A stretch of DNA of 64,000 nt from Flavobacterium beibuense (GTDB lineage: Bacteria; Bacteroidota; Bacteroidia; Flavobacteriales; Flavobacteriaceae): the NCBI RefSeq assembly GCF_004151245.1, contig NZ_JUIW01000001.1, positions 1 through 64,000 on the forward strand, given 5' to 3'. The notes beneath the pieces are model-generated. The model was given only the letters and a program-made list of their open reading frames with translations. It made no database searches and was not told the DNA's origin. Positions within the stretch are counted from its first letter, which is position 1. Each line of letters begins with the position of its first letter. Positions 52,006-61,553 of this stretch are shown here, in pieces. Position numbers and translations under genes: made by a program.

Positions 52006-53292
52006 TTATAAAATATCTAATGTGCGTTCTAGTGCCATGCCTCTGGAACCCTTTATCAATATTGTTTTTTGAATGGGTTTTATATTGCTGAGGTATTCTT
52101 TAAAGTTCTCGAAAGTATCAAAAAAGAAAAGATGGTTACTGCTAATTTTATTAGCATAAAAATCTTTGCCGATAAAATATGTTTCCACCTGATGCTTATC
52201 AGCCATCTTGTCTACAAGTTTTTTGTGCTCATCAAGACTTTCGGTGCCCAGTTCAAACATATCTCCCAAGATTGCAATTTTTGATTTTGCATCCAGCTGT
52301 AAAAGATTATCCAGGGCGGCATTCATGCTACTTGGATTAGCATTATAGGCATCCATAATAATGCTGTTGCTGTTTTTTTCTATCAGCTGTGAGCGGTTAT
52401 TGTTAGGGATGTAATTTTCTATAGCGTCCTTGATTTTTTTATCGCTTATTTTAAAGTAAGTGCCTATGGTTATTGCGGAATTTATGTTGTTTGCATTATA
52501 AATACCTATTAGGTTAGAGTGTATGTCCAGATTATTATATTTTATTGTAACCATAGGGTTGGCATGAACTGTATCAATCCTAACATCACAATTATAATCA
52601 TCTACTGCAAATGTAAAGCGTGACATGTCTTTAGTCTTTTCATCCTGAATGGAATCGTCAAGGTTTACAAAAACCGTTTTTGTGTGTGATTTCAGATATT
52701 CGTAAAGTTCGCTTTTTCCCTGAATTACACCTTCAACACCTCCAAAACCTTCAAGGTGTGCTTTACCAAAATTGGTTATATACCCAAAGTTAGGTTCTGC
52801 AATGTTGCATAAAAATTCAATTTCTTTTTTATGGTTTGCGCCCATTTCCACAATGCCTATCTCTGTTTCATTAGTGAACGAAAGCAGGGTCAAGGGAACA
52901 CCTATATGATTGTTAAGGTTGCCTATAGTCGCTGTGGTGTTATATTTTTTGGAAAGAACCGCATTAATAAGTTCTTTGGTTGTGGTCTTGCCATTGCTGC
53001 CGGTTAAGGCTATTATTGGCAGGCCTAATATATTTCTGTGGTGATTGGCAAGCTGTTGTAAAGCCGTAAGTCCGTTATCAACTAAAAGTATTCTGTCGTT
53101 TGTTTTGTATTCGGGATTGTCTACTACGGCATAAGCGGCTCCTTTAGCAAGAGCTTCTTCTGCAAAAGTATTTGCGTCAAAACGATCTCCCTTTAATGCT
53201 ACAAACAGGGAATTGGCTTCAATTTTTCGGGTGTCGGTAGTAACCGAACTGCATTTAATGAAGTACTGGTATAGTTCTTCTGTAGTTGTCAT
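52006..53292 (-). CDS. murF: UDP-MurNAc-tripeptide--D-Ala-D-Ala ligase
   Basis: 428 residues. ATP-dependent addition of the D-Ala-D-Ala dipeptide to the peptidoglycan precursor. The Mur-ligase P-loop is ALTGSNGKTTTKELI (about 100-115), followed by TIGNLNNHIGVPLTLL, GIVEMGANHKKEI, the NFGKAHLEGFGG box and DAYNANPSSM. The C-terminal domain ends with the KGSRGMALE motif. Essential gene, minus strand, next to gldJ with the same orientation and a terminator between them. Confidence 0.95.
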   Translation of the reverse strand: MTTTEELYQYFIKCSSVTTDTRKIEANSLFVALKGDRFDANTFAEEALAKGAAYAVVDNPEYKTNDRILLVDNGLTALQQLANHHRNILGLPIIALTGSNGKTTTKELINAVLSKKYNTTATIGNLNNHIGVPLTLLSFTNETEIGIVEMGANHKKEIEFLCNIAEPNFGYITNFGKAHLEGFGGVEGVIQGKSELYEYLKSHTKTVFVNLDDSIQDEKTKDMSRFTFAVDDYNCDVRIDTVHANPMVTIKYNNLDIHSNLIGIYNANNINSAITIGTYFKISDKKIKDAIENYIPNNNRSQLIEKNSNSIIMDAYNANPSSMNAALDNLLQLDAKSKIAILGDMFELGTESLDEHKKLVDKMADKHQVETYFIGKDFYANKISSNHLFFFDTFENFKEYLSNIKPIQKTILIKGSRGMALERTLDIL

Positions 53293-53300
53293 AGGTGTAT

Positions 53301-53337
53301 AAAAAAATAAAGCCCTAAGATAGGGCTTTATTTTTTT
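53301..53337 (-). terminator. Terminator between gldJ and murF
   Basis: Arms AATAAAGCCCTA and TAGGGCTTTATT with a three-base loop and flanking A and T runs; it ends gldJ transcription on the minus strand. Confidence 0.8.
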
Positions 53338-53361
53338 ATTTATAAGAAATTAATCTTTTGA

Positions 53362-55032
53362 TTAACCTTTGTGTCTTGCTGTTTTCTTAGTAGACTTAGG
53401 ACCTACTTTAGACATTGCACATCTGAATCCGATGAAGTCAGTTGCCATATCTTGTGGGTAGTATCTTCTTTGAGCAGGATCTAACCAGTAAGCTCTGTCT
53501 CTCCAAGATCCACCTTTGTAAACTCTTACGTTGTCATTGATAAGGGTACTCCTCTTGTTAGATTTGTCCCATTCTCTTATCATGTTTCCTAAGCTGTCAG
53601 TTTCTACTGTGTGCTGAGGAGAGTCATACATCTGGCTTGTAGTGTTTACACCTTCTTCAGAAGATCCTCCGTAATCGTAGAAACGAGTAGACTGTCTGTC
53701 ACCATCTCTGTAGTTACGGTTATCACTCTTCGTGTAGTTTTGTCTTAGGTAAACATCTTCTTCAGTAACAGCAGTTCTTGCAATTTGACCTGGAAGATTT
53801 CTGTACTGGATTCTACCGTTACTTAAAGTGTCATACTCTATAGTTTCAGAAGTAACAATTTCTGCTCTTCCGTCTTCACCAATTTGGTTTTTCATGTAAA
53901 CGTTACCTCTGTAGTAGTTGAAGTCACTTGCTTCATCATCTATAATAGGACGGTATACATCGGCTACCCACTCGGCTACGTTACCTGCCATATCGTAAAG
54001 ACCAAAGTCGTTTGGTGGGTAAGATTTAACCGGTGCAGTAATATCTGCGTTGTCATCAGACCATCCTGCAATTCCTCCGTAGTCACCTTTACCTTGTTTA
54101 AAGTTAGCCAACTGGTCACCTCTTTTCTGTCTTTTTCCAGAACGAGTGTATTGACCTTTCCAAGGATATTTTTTGTTACCACGGTAAATGTTGTACTCAC
54201 GGTTACCTACAAGTGCGATAGCAGCATATTCCCACTCAGCTTCAGTTGGAAGTCTGTACTCAGGTGAAATTAAACCTGAAGTTCTTTGAGCATATACGTT
54301 AACAGCCTCTTCGTCACCTGATTGTTTGTTGTTACGACCTCTTAGAACAACCTCTTCGTTACCTCCGTAAGCTTTAGTTGGGCTTTCAAGGTAAGTTTCA
54401 GTGTCAAAGTTGTTTTCGGCAGTTACGTCAAGAATTTTTGCATCTCTTTTAAGATAACCTTCTTTTTCAAGAATAGACTCATTAACGCGGTTTGTTCTCC
54501 AGTCACAAAACTCAACTGCCTGAATCCAGTTAACTCCTACCACAGGGTAGTTAGCGTATGCCGGGTGTCTTAGGTAGTTATTAGTCATGGTTTCGTTATA
54601 GCCAAGGGCACTTCTCCATACTAATGTATCAGGTAGAGCGCCTACATAAATGTTTTTGTAGTTCTCTTCTGTTGGTGGGTAAACTTTCTTCAACCACTCA
54701 AGGTACTCCATGTACATTACATTAGTAACCTCGGTTTCGTCCATATAAAAAGATTGAACATGCTGTTGGTTTGGAGTGTTATTCCAATCATGCATTACAT
54801 CATCCTGAACTCTACCCATGGTAAAAGTTCCTCCTTCAACCTCTACAAGTCCCGGAGCTGGCTCCTGTTGTTTGTAGTTAGAGTTGTGTTGGAAACCACC
54901 CTTTTTGTCATTGATTTTCCAACCAGTCGCAGAGGAAGTATTGCTACCGCCTTTCTTGCTACAACCGGTAAAACCAACTGCTACTGCAACTGCAAGTAGC
55001 AATTTAAAAGCTGTAATCTTGTTAATCTTCAT
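53362..55032 (-). CDS. gldJ: Gliding motility lipoprotein GldJ
   Basis: 556 residues. Lipoprotein signal (MKINKITAFKLLLAVAVAVG, lipobox FTGC). The remainder is a formylglycine-generating-enzyme-like (FGE/SUMF1) domain: EVEGGTFTMG, DETEVTNVMY, PVVGVNWIQAVEFCDW, RLPTEAEWEYAA, GNVAEWVAD and RVYKGGSWRD. GldJ is an outer-membrane lipoprotein that is needed for gliding and for type IX secretion in Flavobacterium. It is divergent from porU, matching the arrangement of the gldJ/porU/porV region in Flavobacterium. Confidence 0.96.
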   Translation of the reverse strand: MKINKITAFKLLLAVAVAVGFTGCSKKGGSNTSSATGWKINDKKGGFQHNSNYKQQEPAPGLVEVEGGTFTMGRVQDDVMHDWNNTPNQQHVQSFYMDETEVTNVMYMEYLEWLKKVYPPTEENYKNIYVGALPDTLVWRSALGYNETMTNNYLRHPAYANYPVVGVNWIQAVEFCDWRTNRVNESILEKEGYLKRDAKILDVTAENNFDTETYLESPTKAYGGNEEVVLRGRNNKQSGDEEAVNVYAQRTSGLISPEYRLPTEAEWEYAAIALVGNREYNIYRGNKKYPWKGQYTRSGKRQKRGDQLANFKQGKGDYGGIAGWSDDNADITAPVKSYPPNDFGLYDMAGNVAEWVADVYRPIIDDEASDFNYYRGNVYMKNQIGEDGRAEIVTSETIEYDTLSNGRIQYRNLPGQIARTAVTEEDVYLRQNYTKSDNRNYRDGDRQSTRFYDYGGSSEEGVNTTSQMYDSPQHTVETDSLGNMIREWDKSNKRSTLINDNVRVYKGGSWRDRAYWLDPAQRRYYPQDMATDFIGFRCAMSKVGPKSTKKTARHKG

Positions 55033-55240
55033 ACTTTTTGCAGGTAATTAATTTCGTGGCGCAATATAATAATTAACCATTAAACCGCAACACGTTTTTA
55101 AAATTTTTAATAAAATTCCAAAATTATGTTAATAGTGTCTTTAAATAACGCATGAATTGAAGTAATATTGCAATCCTGATAAATAAAAAAAATCTTTTTA
55201 TTACCGTAATATATTTTTGGTATTTACGTTGTCACAATTG

Positions 55241-58200
55241 ATGAAAAATAGAATACTCTTTATAATACTGTTTTTTTCTTTGCTGTCTTATGCTCAGCAG
55301 GGTACTGTAAATATTATCTGGAAGGATAATGCAAAGTTTCCTTTAAATGAGGGTAATTCAGTAAATATCCCACAGTTTGACTATTCTAATATGGAGTACA
55401 AGGATGATACTTCTGAGCTTTTTTTCAGGCAAAGATTTCCTGTTTCAGGTAGGGTAAACCCTGCTTCTTTTCAGATTACTAATATAGTTTATGAGAGTAT
55501 TTCGGCCGATTTACTGGGTGAGCTTTCTATAAATAAAATTCCGACTTCAATTAATCAGAAGCTTGAAAGTGCCCATGCCCGTAATAAATGGTATGCAGAA
55601 ATGAGGTTTTCTCCTATTATAAAAGATGGCTCGGGCTATAAAAGGGTTAAGTCATTTTCTTACTCCTATAATATAGGTGGAGGGGCATTTAATTTTAAGG
55701 ATACCCAAATTATAACGAATTCGGTTTTGGCTTCCGGTGAATGGCGCAGGTTTTATGTGGAAAAATCGGGGGTGTACAGGATATCAAAAAGTTTCCTGCA
55801 ACAAATAGGTGTTAATGTAAATGTAGATCCGCGAAAGATTAAGATATATGGTAACGGCGGCCGTATGGCTCCGTTAAAAAACAATATTGCTTATCCTGAT
55901 GATCTGGCTGAAAATGCTATACTGTTTGTAGGAGAAGAGGATGGTAATTTTGGGGATGGTGATTATATACTTTTCTATGCAGAAGGTGTGGATAACTGGA
56001 ATGATGAGAGTGGTACCAATAATAATTTATATGCTAACAAGACATATTATTATGTTACTTCTTCCGGGACAGACGGTAAAAGGATTAATGATGTTGTTCA
56101 GCCAACAGATCCTGCAACGGTAACGGTTACTTCTTTTGATGATTATTATTATCATGAAGAGGACTTGGTAAGTATTGCAAGACTGGGCAGAAAATGGCAT
56201 GGAGAACAGTTTAATGTTAACAATAGCCAGGACTTTGAGTTTTTTGTTCCCGATATCGATTTGACTTCGCCTGTAACTATTAACGTAAGTGCTGCGGCTA
56301 CTTCGTTAACCGCCACGACAATGGGAGTTAAGGCAAATGGACAAAATGTAGGTACTGTTACTTTTGGTTCCTCGAGTGGTAGTAATGTTGCCAGAGAAGG
56401 AATGAATTCTAATCAGGGTTTTGTTGGGACTTTTACTCCTGCCGGGGGTACAATTACTATAAACCTTACTTATAATAATAATGGTGTTCCCGGGTCTAAT
56501 GCCTGGTTAGATTATATTGTTATAAAGCCTAAGCGCTTTTTAAAAGGTAACGGAAAGCAATTCAGGTTTCAGTATGATGCTGCCGGAGGTAATACAGGAG
56601 TTTTAGAATATCAGCTAACCAATGCATCGGGTATAAGTGCGGTTTGGGATATTACCGATATATATAATGCAAGAAAAGTTACCAATGAATCTAATCAGGG
56701 ACAGTTTTCTTTCAGGGCTCAGGCCGGTGAGGTGAGAAAATATATTACAGTTGTTCCTTCAGATTATTATTCTCCGTTAAGGGATAGTCAGACGGCAGTT
56801 GCTAATCAAAATATAAAAGGTACGATTTTTAATAATTCACAAGGGCAGTTTCAGGATATCGATTATCTTATAGTTACACCTGCCTATCTTAATTCGGAAG
56901 CAGAGAGACTGGCTAATATACATAGAACAAGTTCAGGTTTGAATGTAAAGGTTGTTAACCTTGAAAACATCTATCAGGAGTTTTCTTCAGGTAAACAGGA
57001 TATTGCAGCGATAAGAAATTTGGTTAGGTATATATATTTTAATGCGTCTTCAGATGATAAACGAATAAAATATGTATGCCTTTTTGGTGATGCCTCTTTT
57101 GATTATAAAAACAGGATACCTAATAATACTAATATTGTTCCTACTTTTCATGCCTATGGAGGTAGTATATCTAATTATAGTACATCTACTACATTTGTTT
57201 CGGATGAATTTTTCGGGTTAATGGATGCTAATGAGGGGTCGATTACCGATAATGCTGAATCTGCAGATGTCGCAGTAGGGCGTATGCTGGTAACCGATGC
57301 TACTGATGCCAGGGAGATGGTAGATAAAGTTGCGGCTTATCTGCACGAAGAGTCCTATGGCAGATGGAGAAATGAATATATTCTCGTGGCTGATGATCCG
57401 GATGAGGTGGTTTCCGACTTTGTTCCTCAAATGGAGGGTGTTTATAATATGGTTGTTGCTAATAAGCCATTTATTAATGTAAGGAAAATATATTCTGATG
57501 CTTATATTCAGGAATCTTCTTCCGGAGGGTACAGGTATCCTAAGGCTAAGCAGCAAATAATAAGAAGTATAAATTACGGTTCGCTTATCGTAAATTATCT
57601 CGGTCACGGTGGTGAAGACGGTATGGCGGCTGAAAGAATTTTTGAAAAATCCGATGCGCAGGAGCTTAATAATGAAAACAAGTATCCGTTATTTATTACT
57701 GTAACCTGTGAGCTTACCCGTTTTGATAATCCGTACAGGCCAACCTGTGGAGAGTATCTTTACTGGAATCCAAAAGGTGGTGCGATTGGGTTAATTACTA
57801 CTACAAGGTCTATTTTTGTAAATGCTGCTTTTGGTTTCAATGCAGCCTTGCCTGAACATCTGTTTGCTTTTGATGGTGGTGAATACCCTTCTATGGCAGA
57901 AGCAATGAGGATGGCTAAGGTAGCTGAGGGGAATAGTAATTTAAGGGTGGTTTCTTTTATTGGTGATCCGGCTCTAGTTGTGGCTATACCAAAGCCTAAA
58001 ATTGTGCTTACCGAGATAAATGATGTACCTGTTAGCGGAGCGCCTGAAGCGCTTAAGGCATTATCTTTTGTAAAGCTTGAAGGTCAGGTTACAGACGAAG
58101 GGGGTAATCTGTTAAGTAATTATAATGGAGAACTTGCTGCTACTGTTTTTGATAAACCTATTGATACGCAGCTTTTAGAGAATGATGGTATAGCAAATGG

Positions 58201-59083
58201 AGATGCTACCGATTTTAAGGTTTTAGGAGAGGCTATATTTAGAGGTAATGCAACTGTTGCAGGAGGTAAATTTGAATTTAATTTTGTTGTGCCCAGGGAT
58301 ATTCGCATTCCTGTAGGTAACGGTAGGGTTAGTTTTTATTCAAAACGTAATAATGTGCTGGAAGACCATACAGGGTTTGATAGTGATATTAAGATAGGGG
58401 GGATTAACGAGAATGCAGAGGAAGATGTAACCGGGCCTACCGTAAGGCTTTATATGAATGATGAGAGTTTTATCTCGGGAGGGATAACTAACGATTCACC
58501 TATATTTCTGGCATTTCTTCAGGATGAGCATGGTATTAATACCGCAAGTGGTATAGGTCATGATATAGTTGCTATTCTTGATGGGGATGAAACAAAACCA
58601 TTTGTGCTTAATGATTATTATGAAACCGATGTTGATGATTACATGAAGGGTAGTCTTAAATATCCTTTCAGTGATTTGGAACCGGGACTTCATACAATAA
58701 CATTCAAAGCATGGGATGTTTATAATAATCTTGTTACTTCCGAAATACAGTTTGTAGTGGTAGGTGACGAAGAGATGAGGCTGGAAAAGGTGTTAAATTA
58801 TCCTAACCCTTTTGTTAGTTATACCGAATTCTGGTTTACCCATAACAGGCCTTTTGAGCCGCTTGATGTTCAGGTACAGATTTTTACCGTAAGTGGTAAG
58901 GTTGTAAAAACAATTAACCAATCGGTTAGCACCGAAGGATTTTTGTGTCGTGATATCAAATGGGACGGGCGTGACGATTTTGGCGACAGGATTGGTAAAG
59001 GAGTGTATGTTTATAAATTGACAGTACGTTCAGTTTCAACAGGTAAAAAAGCTGAAAAGTATGAGAAACTTGTATTGCTATAA
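55241..59083 (+). CDS. porU: Type IX secretion sortase PorU
   Basis: 1280 residues with signal peptide (MKNRILFIILFFSLLSYAQ). It removes the C-terminal domain of type IX cargo and links it to lipopolysaccharide at the cell surface. The gingipain-like C25 peptidase domain (about 550-950) carries H789 in NYLGHGGEDG and C823 in TVTCELTRFDNP, the catalytic pair. The C-terminal 90 residues (LNYPNPF..., GVYVYKLTV) resemble a type A sorting domain fold. A start eight codons upstream is possible but would break the signal peptide. Divergent from gldJ, followed by porV. Confidence 0.95.
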   Translation: MKNRILFIILFFSLLSYAQQGTVNIIWKDNAKFPLNEGNSVNIPQFDYSNMEYKDDTSELFFRQRFPVSGRVNPASFQITNIVYESISADLLGELSINKIPTSINQKLESAHARNKWYAEMRFSPIIKDGSGYKRVKSFSYSYNIGGGAFNFKDTQIITNSVLASGEWRRFYVEKSGVYRISKSFLQQIGVNVNVDPRKIKIYGNGGRMAPLKNNIAYPDDLAENAILFVGEEDGNFGDGDYILFYAEGVDNWNDESGTNNNLYANKTYYYVTSSGTDGKRINDVVQPTDPATVTVTSFDDYYYHEEDLVSIARLGRKWHGEQFNVNNSQDFEFFVPDIDLTSPVTINVSAAATSLTATTMGVKANGQNVGTVTFGSSSGSNVAREGMNSNQGFVGTFTPAGGTITINLTYNNNGVPGSNAWLDYIVIKPKRFLKGNGKQFRFQYDAAGGNTGVLEYQLTNASGISAVWDITDIYNARKVTNESNQGQFSFRAQAGEVRKYITVVPSDYYSPLRDSQTAVANQNIKGTIFNNSQGQFQDIDYLIVTPAYLNSEAERLANIHRTSSGLNVKVVNLENIYQEFSSGKQDIAAIRNLVRYIYFNASSDDKRIKYVCLFGDASFDYKNRIPNNTNIVPTFHAYGGSISNYSTSTTFVSDEFFGLMDANEGSITDNAESADVAVGRMLVTDATDAREMVDKVAAYLHEESYGRWRNEYILVADDPDEVVSDFVPQMEGVYNMVVANKPFINVRKIYSDAYIQESSSGGYRYPKAKQQIIRSINYGSLIVNYLGHGGEDGMAAERIFEKSDAQELNNENKYPLFITVTCELTRFDNPYRPTCGEYLYWNPKGGAIGLITTTRSIFVNAAFGFNAALPEHLFAFDGGEYPSMAEAMRMAKVAEGNSNLRVVSFIGDPALVVAIPKPKIVLTEINDVPVSGAPEALKALSFVKLEGQVTDEGGNLLSNYNGELAATVFDKPIDTQLLENDGIANGDATDFKVLGEAIFRGNATVAGGKFEFNFVVPRDIRIPVGNGRVSFYSKRNNVLEDHTGFDSDIKIGGINENAEEDVTGPTVRLYMNDESFISGGITNDSPIFLAFLQDEHGINTASGIGHDIVAILDGDETKPFVLNDYYETDVDDYMKGSLKYPFSDLEPGLHTITFKAWDVYNNLVTSEIQFVVVGDEEMRLEKVLNYPNPFVSYTEFWFTHNRPFEPLDVQVQIFTVSGKVVKTINQSVSTEGFLCRDIKWDGRDDFGDRIGKGVYVYKLTVRSVSTGKKAEKYEKLVLL

Positions 59084-59099
59084 GAAAATACTATATTTG
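59069..59099 (+). promoter_or_regulatory. Possible porV promoter
   Basis: CTTG (one off the TTTG consensus), 19 bases, then TATATTTG, overlapping the porU stop. It would give porV its own transcript in addition to read-through from porU. Confidence 0.4.
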
Positions 59100-59124
59100 T
59101 TACCTTAAAATTTTCAAGATAAAA

Positions 59125-60345
59125 ATGAAGAAAATAATTTTATTTGCCATTATACTTTTAGGAGTACAGGTGGCAAAGGCTCAAACTCAAACTCAAACAG
59201 AAAGAGTAATTACCACAGGAGTTCCTTTTTTACTGATAGCGGCAGATGCAAGAGCGGCAGGTATGGCCGATAACGGAGTTGCTACTTCAACAGATGTTTT
59301 CTCTCAGCAATGGAATCCGGCAAAATATGCTTTTGCGCTTAAAGAATATGGAGGGTCTGTGAGTTATACTCCATACCTTACTGATATTGCAAACGATATA
59401 TCATTGGCTCAGTTAACATTTTATGACAGAATTAACGATAGAAGTGCCTTTGGTGCCAGTCTTCGTTATTTTGGTTTAGGTGATATCGAGTTAAGGCAAA
59501 ACCCGGATGAAGAGCCTGTAGTGAGAAGTCCTAACGAACTTGCTTTAGATCTTTCTTATTCACTTAAATTAAGTGAGCGTTTCTCAATGGCTGTTGCTGG
59601 GCGTTTTATCAGTTCCAATTTAAGAATACCTGAAACATCAGGAGGTGGGGATGCAAGAGCAGCGACTACTTTTGCTTTTGATGTGGCTGGTTTCTATCAG
59701 TCGGAAGAAATACCTTATTCTGATTTTGACGGTAGATGGAGACTTGGTTTTAACTTCCAGAACATGGGGCCTAAGATCAACTACAATAATGATGACAATG
59801 AAGAAAATGCAAACTTCCTTCCTGCTAACATGAGATTAGGTGGAGGTTTTGATTTCATTTTTGACGAATACAATAAAATAGGGGTTAACCTTGAGCTTAC
59901 TAAGCTTATGGTGCCTACACCTCCTGCTTATACTCTTGAGGATTTTGACGGAAACGGTACTATAGATGATTCTGATAAGGCTGTTGCCGATACTAACTAT
60001 TCTCAGGATCTTCAGGATTACAGAAAAATAGGCTGGGTGTCAGGTATGTTTAAGTCATTTGGTGATGCGCCGGATGGTTTTAGTGAAGAGCTTAAAGAAG
60101 TTACGTATTCGGTAGGGGCAGAATATAGCTATCAGGATGCCTTTATGTTTAGATTAGGTTATTTTAATGAGAGCGAAATGAAAGGTGCCCGTAAGTTTTT
60201 CTCTTTAGGTGCCGGTTTCAGATATACAGCTGTTAAGGTGGACGTTTCTTATTTATTCTCTGCTTCGCAGGTAAGAAACCCGCTTGAAAATACACTTCGT
60301 TTTTCACTTTCATTCAATTTTGGAGACGATTACGACGAATATTAG
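59125..60345 (+). CDS. porV: Type IX secretion outer-membrane protein PorV
   Basis: 406 residues, signal peptide ending near VAKAQT. A FadL-like beta-barrel with alternating strands; N-terminal VPFLLIAADARAAGMADNGVAT and QQWNPAKYAFA are hallmarks of the PorV/PorQ family. It binds the sorting domain of cargo after the translocon and hands it to PorU. It lies 41 bases after porU and ends at a hairpin terminator. The last residue is aromatic (Tyr of DYDEY), which is consistent with an outer-membrane barrel signal. Confidence 0.95.
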   Translation: MKKIILFAIILLGVQVAKAQTQTQTERVITTGVPFLLIAADARAAGMADNGVATSTDVFSQQWNPAKYAFALKEYGGSVSYTPYLTDIANDISLAQLTFYDRINDRSAFGASLRYFGLGDIELRQNPDEEPVVRSPNELALDLSYSLKLSERFSMAVAGRFISSNLRIPETSGGGDARAATTFAFDVAGFYQSEEIPYSDFDGRWRLGFNFQNMGPKINYNNDDNEENANFLPANMRLGGGFDFIFDEYNKIGVNLELTKLMVPTPPAYTLEDFDGNGTIDDSDKAVADTNYSQDLQDYRKIGWVSGMFKSFGDAPDGFSEELKEVTYSVGAEYSYQDAFMFRLGYFNESEMKGARKFFSLGAGFRYTAVKVDVSYLFSASQVRNPLENTLRFSLSFNFGDDYDEY

Positions 60346-60365
60346 TAGTTGGAAATACAATATTT

Positions 60366-60395
60366 AAAAGGGATTTGCTTAAAATCCCTTTTTTA
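60366..60395 (+). terminator. Terminator of the porU-porV unit
   Basis: Eleven-base perfect arms AAAAGGGATTT and AAATCCCTTTT around a short loop, followed by T-rich sequence. Confidence 0.8.
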
Positions 60396-60549
60396 TTTTT
60401 TGTATGTGGAAAAAAGGGTAAAATACTTTGATTTATTTTTTTAGTTATTAAAGGGAAGTCTTATTTTTGCAGTTCGCAAATTTGTGTGAGGAAACTTTTT
60501 GCGTCATAATCAGATTTTTAAAGAACATATTAGCAACATCTATTAGGAA

Positions 60550-61551
60550 ATGAAAGAAATTACAAAAGAAGTTTATCTGAAATGGTATGAAGACATGCAG
60601 TTTTGGAGAAAGTTTGAAGACAAGCTGGCTGCTTTATATATCCAGCAGAAAGTTAGAGGTTTCCTTCACTTATATAACGGGCAGGAAGCAGTTCTTGCCG
60701 GTGCTCTTCATGCAATGGACCTGTCTAAAGACAAAATGATTACGGCTTACCGTAACCACGTTCAGCCAATTGGTATGGGAGTAGACCCAAGAAAAGTAAT
60801 GGCAGAACTTTTAGGTAAAGGTACAGGTACTTCAAAAGGTCTTGGAGGATCTATGCACATCTTCTCTAAAGAACATGGGTTTTATGGTGGACACGGTATT
60901 GTAGGAGCACAGATTCCTGTGGGTGCCGGTATCGCATTTGCAGATAAATATTTTGAAACAGGCGGTGTAACCCTTACTTATTTTGGTGATGGTGCTGCAC
61001 GCCAGGGATCACTTCATGAAGCATTTAACATGGCTATGCTATGGAAACTTCCTGTAGTGTTTATTGTAGAAAACAACGGTTATGCAATGGGTACTTCTGT
61101 AGAGAGGACTGCTAACCACACAGATATATGGAAACTTGGTCTTGGTTATGAAATGCCTTGCGGACCGGTTGACGGTATGAACCCTGTAAAAGTAGCCGAA
61201 GCTATGCATGAGGCTATGGAAAGAGCAAGAAGAGGCGATGGCCCTACTTTCCTTGAAATGAAAACGTACCGTTACAGAGGTCACTCAATGAGTGATGCTC
61301 AGCACTACAGAACCAAAGAAGAGGTTGAGGAATACAAAAAAATTGACCCTATCACTCAGGTTCTTGATATCATCAAAGAAAACAACTATGCTACAGATGC
61401 AGAAATTGAAGCTATTGATGAAAGAGTAAAAGATCTTGTTGCGGAATGTGAGAAATTTGCTGAAGAGTCTCCGTACCCGGATTTAAGTATTATGTACGAC
61501 GTTGTTTACGAACAGGAAAACTATCCTTTTATACCACATAAATTACAATAA
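60550..61551 (+). CDS. pdhA: Pyruvate dehydrogenase E1 component, alpha subunit
   Basis: 333 residues. It decarboxylates pyruvate with thiamine diphosphate. The TPP motif is FGDGAARQGSLHEAFNMA to VENNGYAMG (about 145-180). The phosphorylation-loop region EMKTYRYRGHSMSDAQHYR is the E1-alpha signature. The -7 element TATTTTTG lies about 80 bases upstream. It is followed after two bases by the E2 gene. The beta subunit is not next to it and must lie elsewhere, as in other Flavobacteriia. Confidence 0.95.
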   Translation: MKEITKEVYLKWYEDMQFWRKFEDKLAALYIQQKVRGFLHLYNGQEAVLAGALHAMDLSKDKMITAYRNHVQPIGMGVDPRKVMAELLGKGTGTSKGLGGSMHIFSKEHGFYGGHGIVGAQIPVGAGIAFADKYFETGGVTLTYFGDGAARQGSLHEAFNMAMLWKLPVVFIVENNGYAMGTSVERTANHTDIWKLGLGYEMPCGPVDGMNPVKVAEAMHEAMERARRGDGPTFLEMKTYRYRGHSMSDAQHYRTKEEVEEYKKIDPITQVLDIIKENNYATDAEIEAIDERVKDLVAECEKFAEESPYPDLSIMYDVVYEQENYPFIPHKLQ

Positions 61552-61553
61552 AA